DNA from: Candidatus Palauibacter scopulicola
GTDB taxonomy: Bacteria; Gemmatimonadota; Gemmatimonadetes; Palauibacterales; Palauibacteraceae
Length of the DNA stretch: 60,527 nucleotides
Assembly (NCBI RefSeq): GCF_947581915.1
Contig: NZ_CANPWG010000074.1
Coordinates: 1 to 60,527 of the forward strand
Reading direction: 5' to 3'
Of this stretch, positions 52,294 through 60,488 are shown one piece after another. Every line of letters starts with the position of its first letter. Positions within the stretch are counted from its first letter, which is position 1. The notes beneath the pieces were generated by a model, which saw nothing but the letters and a program-made list of their open reading frames with translations, was not told the DNA's origin and did not search any database. The translations under genes were made by a program, and so were the position numbers.

Positions 52294-53658
52294 ATGCTGG
52301 GGAATCACGGTCTGAACCGTCGGGCGTTTCTCAAGAGCACGGGAGCCACCGCCGTCCTGGGCGCCGTGGGCGCGCGTTCGGCGCTCGCGAGCGAGGTCGC
52401 CGCGCCCGATGTCGCCCCGGTCGGGCTCCGCGCGGGCCGCGAGGATTTCGACTTCGACGAGATCTACGACCGGCGCGGGAGCGATTCGATCAAGTGGGAC
52501 CGCGCGATCGAGCAGTTCGGCCCGGAGATCGAGGTCGGCATGGGGATCGCCGACATGGACTTCCGCGCCGCACCGTGCATCACCAACGCGATCGCCGAGC
52601 GCGCCGCGCATGAGAACTGGGGCTACCTGAGCCGCGACAGTTCGTACACCGACGCGGTCGTGGCCTGGAACCAGCGCCGCTACGACCTCGACATCGACCC
52701 GTCGACGATCGTCTGGACCAGCGGCGTGCACCCCGGCGTCATCGCGGGACTGCACACCTTCGCGCCTCCGGGCAGCCGGGTCCTGATGACGACCCCCACC
52801 TACAACGGCTTCTACACGGACCTCCGCTTCGCGCGGAACGTCGCCGAGGATAGCGAGATGAAGGTGGTCGACGGCGTTTACGAGATCGACTGGGACGACT
52901 TCGAGCGCCGCGTGCAGCGGGTCCATGCCTTCATCCTGTGCAACCCCCAGAATCCGACCGGAAACTGCTGGTCGGCGGAGGACATGACGCGCATGGGCGA
53001 GATCTGTCTCGAGCACGGCGTGCCCGTGCTCTCCGACGAAATCCACTGCGATTTCGTGACGAAGGGACAGAAGTACACCCCGTTCGCCAGCCTCGATCCG
53101 AAGCTCGTCGACAACAGCGTCACCTTCAAATCCAACAGCAAGACCTTCAGCCTCGCCGCCAACAAGGTCGCCTGGTACTTCTCGACCAACCCCTCCTTCA
53201 TGACGCGCCTGCGCCAGAACACGCGGGCCGACCTGAGCACGATCGGCATGGTCGCCGCCCGCGCCGCCAACAACGAAGGGGACGAATGGCTCGACCAGCT
53301 TCTCGTCTACCTCGACGGCAACCACGACCTCACCGAGGCCTACATTCGCGAGAACGTGCCGGGCGTGAAGTACACGAAGGCGCAGGGCACCTTCCTCGCT
53401 TGGCTCGACATGGGCGGGCTGATGGACCGCATCGACGCACAGGGGAAGGCGGACCATGAGAACCGGACCGCCGCGCAGCCGGTGTCGCCGGAGAGCATCC
53501 TGCAGCGCTGGCTCGCCGAGAACGCGCGCATCTATCTCAACAACGGGCCCAGCTACGGGACCGGCGGCGAGCAGCACATGCGGATGAACATCGCGACCTC
53601 GCGCACGCTCGTGAAGCGCGCCCTCGACAACCTGTCCAACGCCGTCGCGGAGCTCTAG
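52294..53658 (+). CDS. Tat-exported MalY/PatB-type PLP beta-lyase
   Basis: 454 residues. Fold-type I PLP enzyme of the MalY/PatB family, which cleave C-S bonds of cystathionine or cysteine conjugates. Conserved blocks: IEVGMGIADMDFRAAP, WTSGVHPGVIAGL, PTYNGFY, ILCNPQNPTGNCW, SDEIHCDF and the Schiff-base lysine region SNSKTFSLAANK. The N-terminus has a Tat signal NRRAFLKSTGATAVLGAVGA, which predicts export in folded, cofactor-loaded form. GAGGAGGG about 7 bases upstream decides the start; longer frames extend into the TPR gene. Substrate unknown. Confidence 0.9.
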   Translation: MLGNHGLNRRAFLKSTGATAVLGAVGARSALASEVAAPDVAPVGLRAGREDFDFDEIYDRRGSDSIKWDRAIEQFGPEIEVGMGIADMDFRAAPCITNAIAERAAHENWGYLSRDSSYTDAVVAWNQRRYDLDIDPSTIVWTSGVHPGVIAGLHTFAPPGSRVLMTTPTYNGFYTDLRFARNVAEDSEMKVVDGVYEIDWDDFERRVQRVHAFILCNPQNPTGNCWSAEDMTRMGEICLEHGVPVLSDEIHCDFVTKGQKYTPFASLDPKLVDNSVTFKSNSKTFSLAANKVAWYFSTNPSFMTRLRQNTRADLSTIGMVAARAANNEGDEWLDQLLVYLDGNHDLTEAYIRENVPGVKYTKAQGTFLAWLDMGGLMDRIDAQGKADHENRTAAQPVSPESILQRWLAENARIYLNNGPSYGTGGEQHMRMNIATSRTLVKRALDNLSNAVAEL

Positions 53659-53702
53659 AGAGGACCCGGCAGCAACGGCGGCGGCAAACAGAGAAGCCCG
53701 GC

Positions 53703-54116
53703 ATGGCGCGCGCGGTCGCCTCCTTCGAGGTCACCGGCTGGGACCAGGGCGAACCCGAGTCCGACGCCGGGGGGCCGACGCTCTCGCACGCCACCGTGCT
53801 GAAGCGGTTCGGGGGGGGCCTCGTGGCCGAGAGCGAGGCCCGGCTCCTCATGTGCCAGGCGGATGTGGCGGATATCACGGCGGGCGCGGGCTACATCGCC
53901 CGCGAGGTCGTGCGCGGGGCGCTCGACGGACGGGAGGGGACGTTCGTCATGCAGCACTGGGGGCTGAGCGCGGACGGCCGCGAACGGACGGGCGGACAGG
54001 TCGTGCCGGGCTCGGCGACCGGAGATCTGAAGGGACTGACGGGCTCGGTCGAGATCGCCGTCGACGGCGACGGAGCGCACACGCTGACGATCGACTACGA
54101 ACTACCGGACGCGTGA
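53703..54116 (+). CDS. DUF3224 domain protein
   Basis: 137 residues, no signal peptide. Matches DUF3224 in order: ASFEVTGWDQGEP, LKRFGGGLVAESEARLLM, YIAREVVRGALDGREGTFVM, QHWG and VVPGSATGDLKGLTGSVEI. Beta-barrel-like small protein of unknown role, common in soil and marine bacteria. Lies 44 bases after the PLP enzyme on the same strand. Confidence 0.82.
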   Translation: MARAVASFEVTGWDQGEPESDAGGPTLSHATVLKRFGGGLVAESEARLLMCQADVADITAGAGYIAREVVRGALDGREGTFVMQHWGLSADGRERTGGQVVPGSATGDLKGLTGSVEIAVDGDGAHTLTIDYELPDA

Positions 54117-54248
54117 GGCGGCGCGAGACGCGGCGGCGCGGCGTGACGCGGCGTGACGACTTGCCGCCCGCTTCCGGTTTTGACACCGTAACTTCAGCAC
54201 AATGCCGGACAAGGCAGACCGGCGTTTCTACCTGAGAGGGATAGTACG

Positions 54249-55856
54249 ATGAAAAGATGGCTCCCGATGCTTCCGGCGTTCCTCCTCGGCGCCATGCTGT
54301 CGATGGTTCCGGCGCAGGTCGAGGCGCAGTTCGACGAGGTCGGATCGATCACCTTCCCGACCTCCGCCACGGGCGAGGCCCAGCAGCACTTCCTCCGGGG
54401 CGTGGCGATCCTGCACAGCTTCGGCTGGAAGCAGGCGCGCGAGCAGTTCCACGCGGCGCAGGAACTCGATCCCGACTTCGCGATGGCCTACTGGGGCGAG
54501 TCGCTCGCCTACAATCACCCGCTCGTGTCGCAGATGGACCCGACCGAGCCGCGCAAGGCGCTGGAAAGGCTGGGCGCGACCCCGGCCGAGCGCCTCGCGA
54601 AGGCACCGACGGATCGGGAGAAAGGCTTCCTGAAGGCGGTCGAGATCCTGTGGAGCGAAAAGGATCATGTCGATCGGCGCGTGGGGTACATGGAGGCGAT
54701 GCGCGACCTGTACGAGGCCTATCCGGAGGACCCGGAGATCGCGGCTTTCTACGCCCTGTCGCTCCTGAGCGCGACGGCCGCCACGCGCGACCTCAGCGAC
54801 CGCTGGAACGTGATGGCGGGGGCGATCGCGCTCCGGCTGTTCAACGACAACCCGATGCACCCGGGCGCGGCGCACTACACGATCCACTCCTTCGACAATC
54901 CGATCATGGCCCCGCTCGCGCTGGACGCCGCCTACGCGTTCGCGGACATCGCGCCGGCCGTTTCCCACGCGCGGCACATGCCGACGCACATCTTCATCCA
55001 GCACGGGATGTGGGATCTAGTGTCCGGCAACAACCAGTCGGCCTACAACGTGGCGCAGGAGCTGTGGCAACCCGGCGACGCGGTGGGCGACGCGGTGCAC
55101 TCGCTCGACTGGGGCCAGTACGGCGACCTGCAGCGCGGCGACTACGAGAAGGCGCGGCTGTGGATGGATCGCCTCGCGGACATGGTCGACAACGAGGGCT
55201 TCGCGACGACCGGCGGGGCGCGGGGCGCGGCCGGCATCGCGCGGGCGCAGGGCGCGGTCTCTCTCCTCAAGGCGCGCTACATCGTCGAGACCGAGCAGTG
55301 GGAGACGCAGCCGATCACGGAGGACTCCCGGGCGCACGAACTCCTGGCCACGGGGCTCAGCGCCCACCGCATGGGCGACCAGGCGATCGTCACCGAGGCG
55401 GAGGCCGCCCTGAAGGAGCTGTCGGAGGGCGACGGCTACACCCACGTCATGCACAAGCAGGTCGGAGCGCTCCGGCACGCGGCGATGGGACATCCCGACG
55501 TGGCCATCGACCTCATGGACGAAGCGGAGGCGGAGGTCATGAGCATGGCGCCGCCGCGCGGTTCGGCGAGCCCGGTGAAACCCGTCCATGAACTCTACGG
55601 CGAGATGCTGCTCGAACTCGGGATGCCCGACAAGGCGGTCGAGAAGTTCGAGACCTCCCTGCTCCGCATGCCGAACCGGCCGCGTTCGCTCCTCGGCCTG
55701 GCCCGGGCGCACGCCGCCAACGGCGACGTGGTCCTCGCCGCCGAGGCCTACGCGAAGGTCGCGGATTTGTGGAGCGGTCTCGCGCACGCGGGCCTCATGG
55801 AAGCCGAGGCCTTCCTGAACGAGGCCGAGAGCGAGGGGAACCCGGGAAACCGGTAG
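54249..55856 (+). CDS. exported TPR protein with conserved histidine cluster
   Basis: 535 residues. Signal peptide ends at VEAQF. TPR-like helices begin at QQHFLRGVAILHSFGWKQAR, and a C-terminal TPR pair is KPVHELYGEMLLELGMPDKA and LLGLARAHAANGDVVLAAEA. Between them (~204-284) is a His-rich core: HPGAAHYTIHSF, SHARHMPTHIF, QHGMW and VHSLDW (His204, 209, 213, 240, 243, 247, 252, 284), followed by aromatic residues. Such a density of conserved His suggests a metal or ligand site. The family is common in Gemmatimonadota, Acidobacteriota and relatives; function is not established. GAGAGGG precedes the ATG. Confidence 0.83.
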   Translation: MKRWLPMLPAFLLGAMLSMVPAQVEAQFDEVGSITFPTSATGEAQQHFLRGVAILHSFGWKQAREQFHAAQELDPDFAMAYWGESLAYNHPLVSQMDPTEPRKALERLGATPAERLAKAPTDREKGFLKAVEILWSEKDHVDRRVGYMEAMRDLYEAYPEDPEIAAFYALSLLSATAATRDLSDRWNVMAGAIALRLFNDNPMHPGAAHYTIHSFDNPIMAPLALDAAYAFADIAPAVSHARHMPTHIFIQHGMWDLVSGNNQSAYNVAQELWQPGDAVGDAVHSLDWGQYGDLQRGDYEKARLWMDRLADMVDNEGFATTGGARGAAGIARAQGAVSLLKARYIVETEQWETQPITEDSRAHELLATGLSAHRMGDQAIVTEAEAALKELSEGDGYTHVMHKQVGALRHAAMGHPDVAIDLMDEAEAEVMSMAPPRGSASPVKPVHELYGEMLLELGMPDKAVEKFETSLLRMPNRPRSLLGLARAHAANGDVVLAAEAYAKVADLWSGLAHAGLMEAEAFLNEAESEGNPGNR

Positions 55857-55870
55857 ACCTCCCCCATCCA

Positions 55871-55916
55871 CCGGACCCCCGGCAGTCCGTGGCAGCCACG
55901 GGCTGCCGGGGTCCGG
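55871..55916. terminator. strong bidirectional hairpin
   Basis: Left arm 55871-55892 and right arm 55896-55916 pair along about 20 base pairs around a 3-base CAG loop, with one bulged C and one G.T pair. It lies between the converging TPR and 160-residue genes. It is the most stable stem noted here; it contains CCACGGGCTGC. Confidence 0.75.
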
Positions 55917-55929
55917 TACGGAATCCGGC

Positions 55930-56412
55930 TCAGTAGAGCGCGAGCAGATCCAGTATGGGGACCCTCAGTAGCGCCGACCGGCCCGTCCGGACCCTCACGA
56001 GCATGTCGAGGGTCTGGAGGGGCCGGAGTCCTTCCGCCTCCGCCAGCAGTTCCGGCGGGACGGCCACGTAGATCAGCCCGTCCCCGGGATCGGGGGCGCG
56101 CGCGAGCAGGAAGGGTTCCCCCTCGTAGAAGTCGATCCGCTCCGGTTCGGCCCGCTCCAGCGACAGGAACCGGACGGTCCAGCGGAGGCGCGTGCCAATG
56201 TACTCGTCCGGGTTCGCGCGCAGCGCGGCGGCCGAGACGCCGGCCAGGACGCCGGCTCCGACACCGACCGTGTCGCCGTCGCTGACGACTTCGCGCACCT
56301 GCGCGGCGGCGGGGGGCGGCGCGTACGCACACGCCAGGACGACGGGCAGGAGAAGCCGGCGTCGCAAGCGACCGCGACGAGACGTTTTTCTGGTAAGGAC
56401 CCGGTCCTCCAC
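55930..56412 (-). CDS. exported hypothetical protein
   Basis: 160 residues from a GTG (GAGGAA 6 bases upstream). N-terminal Arg-rich region and signal peptide through LLLPVVLACAYAPPPAAAQ. The mature part begins VREVVSDGDTVGVGAGVLAG and is a small beta-rich domain (ANPDEYIGTRLRWTVRFLSL, GLIYVAVPPELL), reminiscent of OB-fold nucleotide or RNA-binding folds, but not recognised as a family. No neighbour in its own direction. Confidence 0.62.
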   Translation of the reverse strand: MEDRVLTRKTSRRGRLRRRLLLPVVLACAYAPPPAAAQVREVVSDGDTVGVGAGVLAGVSAAALRANPDEYIGTRLRWTVRFLSLERAEPERIDFYEGEPFLLARAPDPGDGLIYVAVPPELLAEAEGLRPLQTLDMLVRVRTGRSALLRVPILDLLALY

Positions 56413-56512
56413 CTACATTCCTCGCGCCGCGACCCCGTCGTGAGACTCGTGAGGCGGGGCCGTTCCCGTTCGAGATCCGACTCACCCAAGATATGGATTC
56501 CGCGTCAACACG

Positions 56513-57235
56513 GTGTCAAACAGACTGATCCTCATCGTCGCGCTCGCCCTGCTCGCCGTCGTTCCGGCGACGCTCGAGGCGCAGGCGGAACGCATCGATT
56601 CACCCTATCGCTGGCGCGAGAAAGGCTTCCGCGTCGGCCTCTTCGGGGGCCACCACGCGGGGAACCGCGGGCGGCTCGAGTTCGCGCAGGGACCCACCGC
56701 CGTGGGCGGGGCCAGGATGCGCGTCCGCGCATCGAGTCCCCTTTCTCTCGAGCTTGGAGCCACGTACGGGGCGGCGGACCGATGGACGCTGGACGTCCTC
56801 GACGAGGCCGGGCCGATGGTCGTCGACACCGTCGCCGCGGGCTGGCTGCGGGCCGATGTCGGCGCGCAGATCGGCCTCACCGGCGCGCGGACGTGGAACG
56901 GGATCCACCCCTACGGGCTCATCGGCGGCGGCTTCGTGTTCGGGGTCGACGAGGGCGCCTCCGAGTTCCTCGCCGACCAGGCGCTTGAACCCTTCCGCTA
57001 CGACATCTCCACCGCTCCGCACATCTTCGTGGGGCTGGGCTTCGAGATCTTCCCGTCGGAGACGATCGGGATCGGCTTCGAGGTCCGCGACTACCTGGTC
57101 CGCGTGACGTCTCCGGACGGATTCCTCTTCGGGACCACGCTGGAGCTGTTCGAAGCTTCCGGAGCGCCGGCGCCGCAGGGTTCCGTGTGGGGCCACAACC
57201 CGGAGTTCAGCATCTCCATCTGGTACTACTTCTAG
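56513..57235 (+). CDS. outer-membrane beta-barrel protein
   Basis: 240 residues from a GTG. Signal peptide ends near ATLEAQAE. The mature protein shows alternating polar/hydrophobic strands (FRVGLFGGHHAG, LSLELGATYGAADRW, IHPYGLIGGGFVFGV, HIFVGLGFEIFPSETIGIG) and ends in a C-terminal aromatic FSISIWYYF, the usual sorting signal of outer-membrane barrels. Function unknown; resembles OmpA/OmpW-like small barrels in size. moeA begins 38 bases later. Confidence 0.78.
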   Translation: MSNRLILIVALALLAVVPATLEAQAERIDSPYRWREKGFRVGLFGGHHAGNRGRLEFAQGPTAVGGARMRVRASSPLSLELGATYGAADRWTLDVLDEAGPMVVDTVAAGWLRADVGAQIGLTGARTWNGIHPYGLIGGGFVFGVDEGASEFLADQALEPFRYDISTAPHIFVGLGFEIFPSETIGIGFEVRDYLVRVTSPDGFLFGTTLELFEASGAPAPQGSVWGHNPEFSISIWYYF

Positions 57236-57272
57236 TGCGGTGGCCCATGGCGAACCCCCGCAGCGGCCAAGC

Positions 57273-58523
57273 ATGAACGACGCGGACTGGATCTCCTTTG
57301 ACGAGGCCCTCGCTCTCGTGCTGGACGCCGTGTCGCCGCTGGAGACGGAGAAGGTCCGGCTCTCCGCCGCCCTCGGCCGCTCCCTCGCACGCGGCGTGGA
57401 AGCCGTCGCCCCGCACCCGCCGTGGGACAACAGCGCCATGGACGGATTCGCCGTGCGAATCGACGAGGTCCGCGGTGCGAGCCCGGAACGGCCCGTGGTC
57501 CTGCCGGTCTCCGACGACATCCCGGCCGGCGCCTTTCCGCGCGGGCCGCTGGAGCCCGGCTCCGTGGCGCGCGTGATGACGGGGGCGCCCGTGCCGGAGG
57601 GCGCCACGGGCGTCGTCCGCGTGGAGCACACGGACGGAGGCGCGGACGGGCGCGTGAGCATCTTCGACGACGCGGACGGGGAGCGGCACATCCGTTTTCT
57701 CGGAGAGGACGTGCAGGCGGGCGACACGATGGTGGAGCGCGGGGAGGAACTCGGGGCGGCGGCGGTGGCGCTGCTCGCGACGGCCGGCTGCGAGCAGGTG
57801 GACGTGGGCCGGCGACCTCGCGTCGGCGTGCTCGCGAACGGAGACGAACTCGCGGATTTCGATGAGTTCGAGGAGGTGCGGGCCGGGCGGCGGATCATGA
57901 ACTCGAACGGGTACGCGCTTGCCGCCCAACTCGCGGATTCCGGGGCGGAGCCGGTGCCGCTCGGCATCGCCCGGGACGACCCCGGCGATCTGCACCGCTG
58001 TCTCGCGCGGGCCGAATCCTGCGACGCGATCGTCTCCGCGGCCGGCGTGAGCGTCGGGGAACACGACTACGTGAAGCAGGTGCTCGACGAACTCGGTTTC
58101 GAACGCGCCTTCTGGCGCCTGCGGATGCGCCCCGGCAGCGCCACCGTCTTCGGCCGGCTCGGCGGCCGGCCGTTCTGGGGCGTACCGGGCAATCCGGCCT
58201 CGGCTCTCGTCACGTACGAGACGCTCGTGCGACCGGCGATCCGCAAGATGGCGGGGTTCGCGCGCCCCTGCCGGCGACCGCTGCGGTGCGTCGCGGCCCA
58301 CGACCTGCGCGGCCCCCGGCACGTGCTCTCGTTCCTGCGCGTGCTCGTCGGATCCGCCGAGTCGGGCGCCCTCACGGCCCGCCTGAGCGGCGCGCAGGGC
58401 TCGGGCAACCTGGGGTCCATGCTGGCCGACGGGCTGCTCGCGATCCCGGTCGGGACCGACGCCATCGGCGCCGGTGATCCGGTCGACGTGATCCCGCTCA
58501 GGGAGTGGGCGAGTCCCGCCTGA
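57273..58523 (+). CDS. moeA: molybdopterin molybdenumtransferase
   Basis: About 416 residues (GTG at 57240 would add 11). Inserts molybdate into adenylylated molybdopterin. Motifs: HPPWDNSAMDGFAVR, VMTGAPVPEGATGVVRVEH, GDEL, then AAGVSVGEHDYVK and GVPGNPASALVTYE. The catalytic-loop motif usually reads SGGVSVGDYD; here SAAGVSVGEHD. Four-domain MoeA length is normal. No Shine-Dalgarno precedes either start. Confidence 0.93.
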   Translation: MNDADWISFDEALALVLDAVSPLETEKVRLSAALGRSLARGVEAVAPHPPWDNSAMDGFAVRIDEVRGASPERPVVLPVSDDIPAGAFPRGPLEPGSVARVMTGAPVPEGATGVVRVEHTDGGADGRVSIFDDADGERHIRFLGEDVQAGDTMVERGEELGAAAVALLATAGCEQVDVGRRPRVGVLANGDELADFDEFEEVRAGRRIMNSNGYALAAQLADSGAEPVPLGIARDDPGDLHRCLARAESCDAIVSAAGVSVGEHDYVKQVLDELGFERAFWRLRMRPGSATVFGRLGGRPFWGVPGNPASALVTYETLVRPAIRKMAGFARPCRRPLRCVAAHDLRGPRHVLSFLRVLVGSAESGALTARLSGAQGSGNLGSMLADGLLAIPVGTDAIGAGDPVDVIPLREWASPA

Positions 58524-58536
58524 CGCCGGGCGGGTG

Positions 58537-58561
58537 GACGGGCCGGGCCGGCAAGCCCGTC
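58537..58561. terminator. hairpin between moeA and the FabH-like gene
   Basis: GACGGGC (58537-58543), 11-base loop, GCCCGTC (58555-58561). It overlaps the FabH-like stop codon and lies between converging genes. Confidence 0.55.
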
Positions 58562-59639
58562 AGATGCGGACGACCGCCGCCGCCATCGTGTAGCCGCCCC
58601 CGATCGAGGTGAGGACGATGGTGGCCGGGTCCGGCACGGGCCCGTGCTTTCCGCGAACGACTTCGTCGAGCGTCACCGCGACGGTCGAGGCGGACATGTT
58701 ACCGTAGTCGACGATGTTGTGGACGACGCGCCCCTTCGGAAGTTCCAGCCTGTGCTCGAGACCCTGCGTGATCCGGGCGTTCGCCTGGTGAGGAATCACG
58801 AAATCCACGTCGGACCAGTCGAGACCCGCCTTGCGAAGCGCCTGATCACCCACTTCGGCCATCTTGACGATCGCGTTGCGCACGATCCGCGGCCCTCCCT
58901 CCATGTGGAGCAGCGGGATCCGGTCCCCGTCGTCGCGCCAGCTCTGCCCGACAAGGAACAGCGGGTCGCGCGCGAACCAGCCCGACGCAGCCATCGGACC
59001 GAGTACGCCGTGATCCGTTTCGCTCCGCTCGAGCACGACCGCTCCGGCCCCGTCGCCGAAGAGCACGGCCGTCCGCACGTCCGTGTAGTCCACGAGCCGC
59101 GTGAGGGCATCGCCCGAGACCACCAGGACCCGCTCCGCCATGCCGCTGACGATCGCCGACCAGGCCGCCCCCACGCCGTACACGAAGCCGGCGCAGGCCG
59201 CGTTGATCGAGAATCCCCCCAACCGCGGATTTCCGATCTTCGTCGCCACGGTACAGGCGCTGTTCGGAACCTCGTCGGACGGCGACACGGTCGCGACGTA
59301 GAGCTGGTCGATCTCGTCCGGCTCGCGTCCGGCCGCCTCCAGCGCGGCGAGCCCCGCCCGGGCGCACATGTCCTCGGTCGTCAGATCGCTGCCCGGCGGG
59401 ATTCGACGGCGCGACCTGATGCCGGTCAGCTGGTACGCCCACTGATCGAAGACGTCGGGGGCCGACAACCCGTTGACACCCTCGACACCCCTGAGCGCGG
59501 ACCGCGCCTGTCCGACGTCGAACGATTCGCGCAGCGTACCCATGCCGAGAAGCTGGAAGTTGTCGATGCTGTCAGGCGGCAGGTAGCTCCCGGTACCCGT
59601 GACCGCCGCGGTCACTCTGGCTGCCAAGGCCGTCTCCAT
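58560..59639 (-). CDS. 3-oxoacyl-ACP synthase III (FabH-like)
   Basis: 359 residues. Condensing enzyme; catalytic triad Cys149 (NAACAGFVYG), His284 (IPHQANARI) and Asn314 (DYGNMSAS) is intact. C-terminal TSIGGGYTMAAAVVRI is typical. Between residues ~25 and 70 it has about 25 extra residues relative to standard FabH (317-330 residues), placed before QLTGIRSRR, close to the CoA-binding entrance. It may start fatty-acid synthesis or a specialised acyl chain; the single copy here does not decide. Divided from its neighbour by a 120-base gap. Confidence 0.88.
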   Translation of the reverse strand: METALAARVTAAVTGTGSYLPPDSIDNFQLLGMGTLRESFDVGQARSALRGVEGVNGLSAPDVFDQWAYQLTGIRSRRRIPPGSDLTTEDMCARAGLAALEAAGREPDEIDQLYVATVSPSDEVPNSACTVATKIGNPRLGGFSINAACAGFVYGVGAAWSAIVSGMAERVLVVSGDALTRLVDYTDVRTAVLFGDGAGAVVLERSETDHGVLGPMAASGWFARDPLFLVGQSWRDDGDRIPLLHMEGGPRIVRNAIVKMAEVGDQALRKAGLDWSDVDFVIPHQANARITQGLEHRLELPKGRVVHNIVDYGNMSASTVAVTLDEVVRGKHGPVPDPATIVLTSIGGGYTMAAAVVRI

Positions 59640-59732
59640 CGTCCGTGGGCAACATCCGTGGGCCAGCAGCCGGCGCAGGGCTCTGCCGGGGGCTGCCGGG
59701 CGTCGGCGGGCTCGGCCACCGGAAAGTCCGAG

Positions 59733-59738
59733 AGTATA
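59733..59738 (-). promoter_or_regulatory. possible -10 element of the FabH-like gene
   Basis: Minus-strand TATACT (5 of 6 to TATAAT) about 93 bases before the ATG. The -35 region is weak. Confidence 0.3.
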
Positions 59739-59759
59739 CGGCGGAGACCGGGGAGGTTG

Positions 59760-60488
59760 CTAGCCTGTGACCGATCGCGCGGCGGGAGGCGGGGAGCGGG
59801 CGAGGAGGAACTGCTCCGCAGCCGAGCGCGCAGCGTCCGCGAGCGTCTGCGTCGGACACGGCCGGGTCGGCATCACGCGGGCGCACTCCCGGATGCTCGC
59901 CTGCGACCAGCAGGAGTCGGGCTGACCATTGCCACACTCCCGAATGAGCAGCTTCACGCTGGCGGGCAGTCGCAGCACCGCATCGCTGTCCAACTCCTCG
60001 GCCACCGCGTAACGCACGAGATCTTCGGCCAGACGCAGTTCCACACCGGCATCCAGTAACTCTTCGAGGGAGACGATGAGGAGGGGAAAATCGGCGCGGT
60101 CACGCCCCAGCCGCACCAGAAGCTCTCGCCCCACGCCGCGGCGAAGGGCATCGGCGGCTTTCTCGAGCGCGACCGGCTCCGCCCGTGGACCGACGACCGA
60201 CGCCGCGTCCCGCAACTCCGCGGCGAACGCGTCGACGGCGGCGAGGACGACTTCCGGCGACATCCCCTTCGCCACGCCCTCCATGGCCTTGTCGATGAGG
60301 AGACCCCGGGGCAGACCGTCCTGCACACCGGCCTCGATGACGGAAAGCGTGCGCGCCGCGTAGACCGCGCCCAGATGCCGACTGAAGCGCGCGCGCGCGT
60401 CCTGGCCTGCAAGCGGCGGCCCGAGCGCGAGAAGCAAGGCGGCGAGGAACACGACCGCGATGGACCGGCGCAGCAGCGCTCTTGCCAC
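59760..60488 (-). CDS. exported hypothetical protein
   Basis: 242 residues from a GTG at 60488. Signal peptide near ALLRRSIAVVFLAALLLAL, cleaved around LAGQDAR. The mature part is mostly helical (LIDKAMEGVAKGMSPEVVLAAV; LEKAADALRRGVGRELLVRLG) and contains three C-terminal cysteines (IRECGNGQPDSCW, RECARV, PCPTQ). No family recognised. The start codon lies inside the repeated 11-mer CCACGGGCTGC (plus strand). Confidence 0.6.
   Translation of the reverse strand: MARALLRRSIAVVFLAALLLALGPPLAGQDARARFSRHLGAVYAARTLSVIEAGVQDGLPRGLLIDKAMEGVAKGMSPEVVLAAVDAFAAELRDAASVVGPRAEPVALEKAADALRRGVGRELLVRLGRDRADFPLLIVSLEELLDAGVELRLAEDLVRYAVAEELDSDAVLRLPASVKLLIRECGNGQPDSCWSQASIRECARVMPTRPCPTQTLADAARSAAEQFLLARSPPPAARSVTG

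Noticed and set aside
54180-54185. Perfect TTGACA before the exported TPR gene
   Set aside because: No acceptable -10 element at 16-18 bases; the nearest AT-rich hexamers give wrong spacing.
59641-59700. Complex GC-rich inverted repeats upstream of the FabH-like gene
   Set aside because: Several short pairings such as GCAG/CTGC are possible, but none is clean enough to call a defined hairpin.
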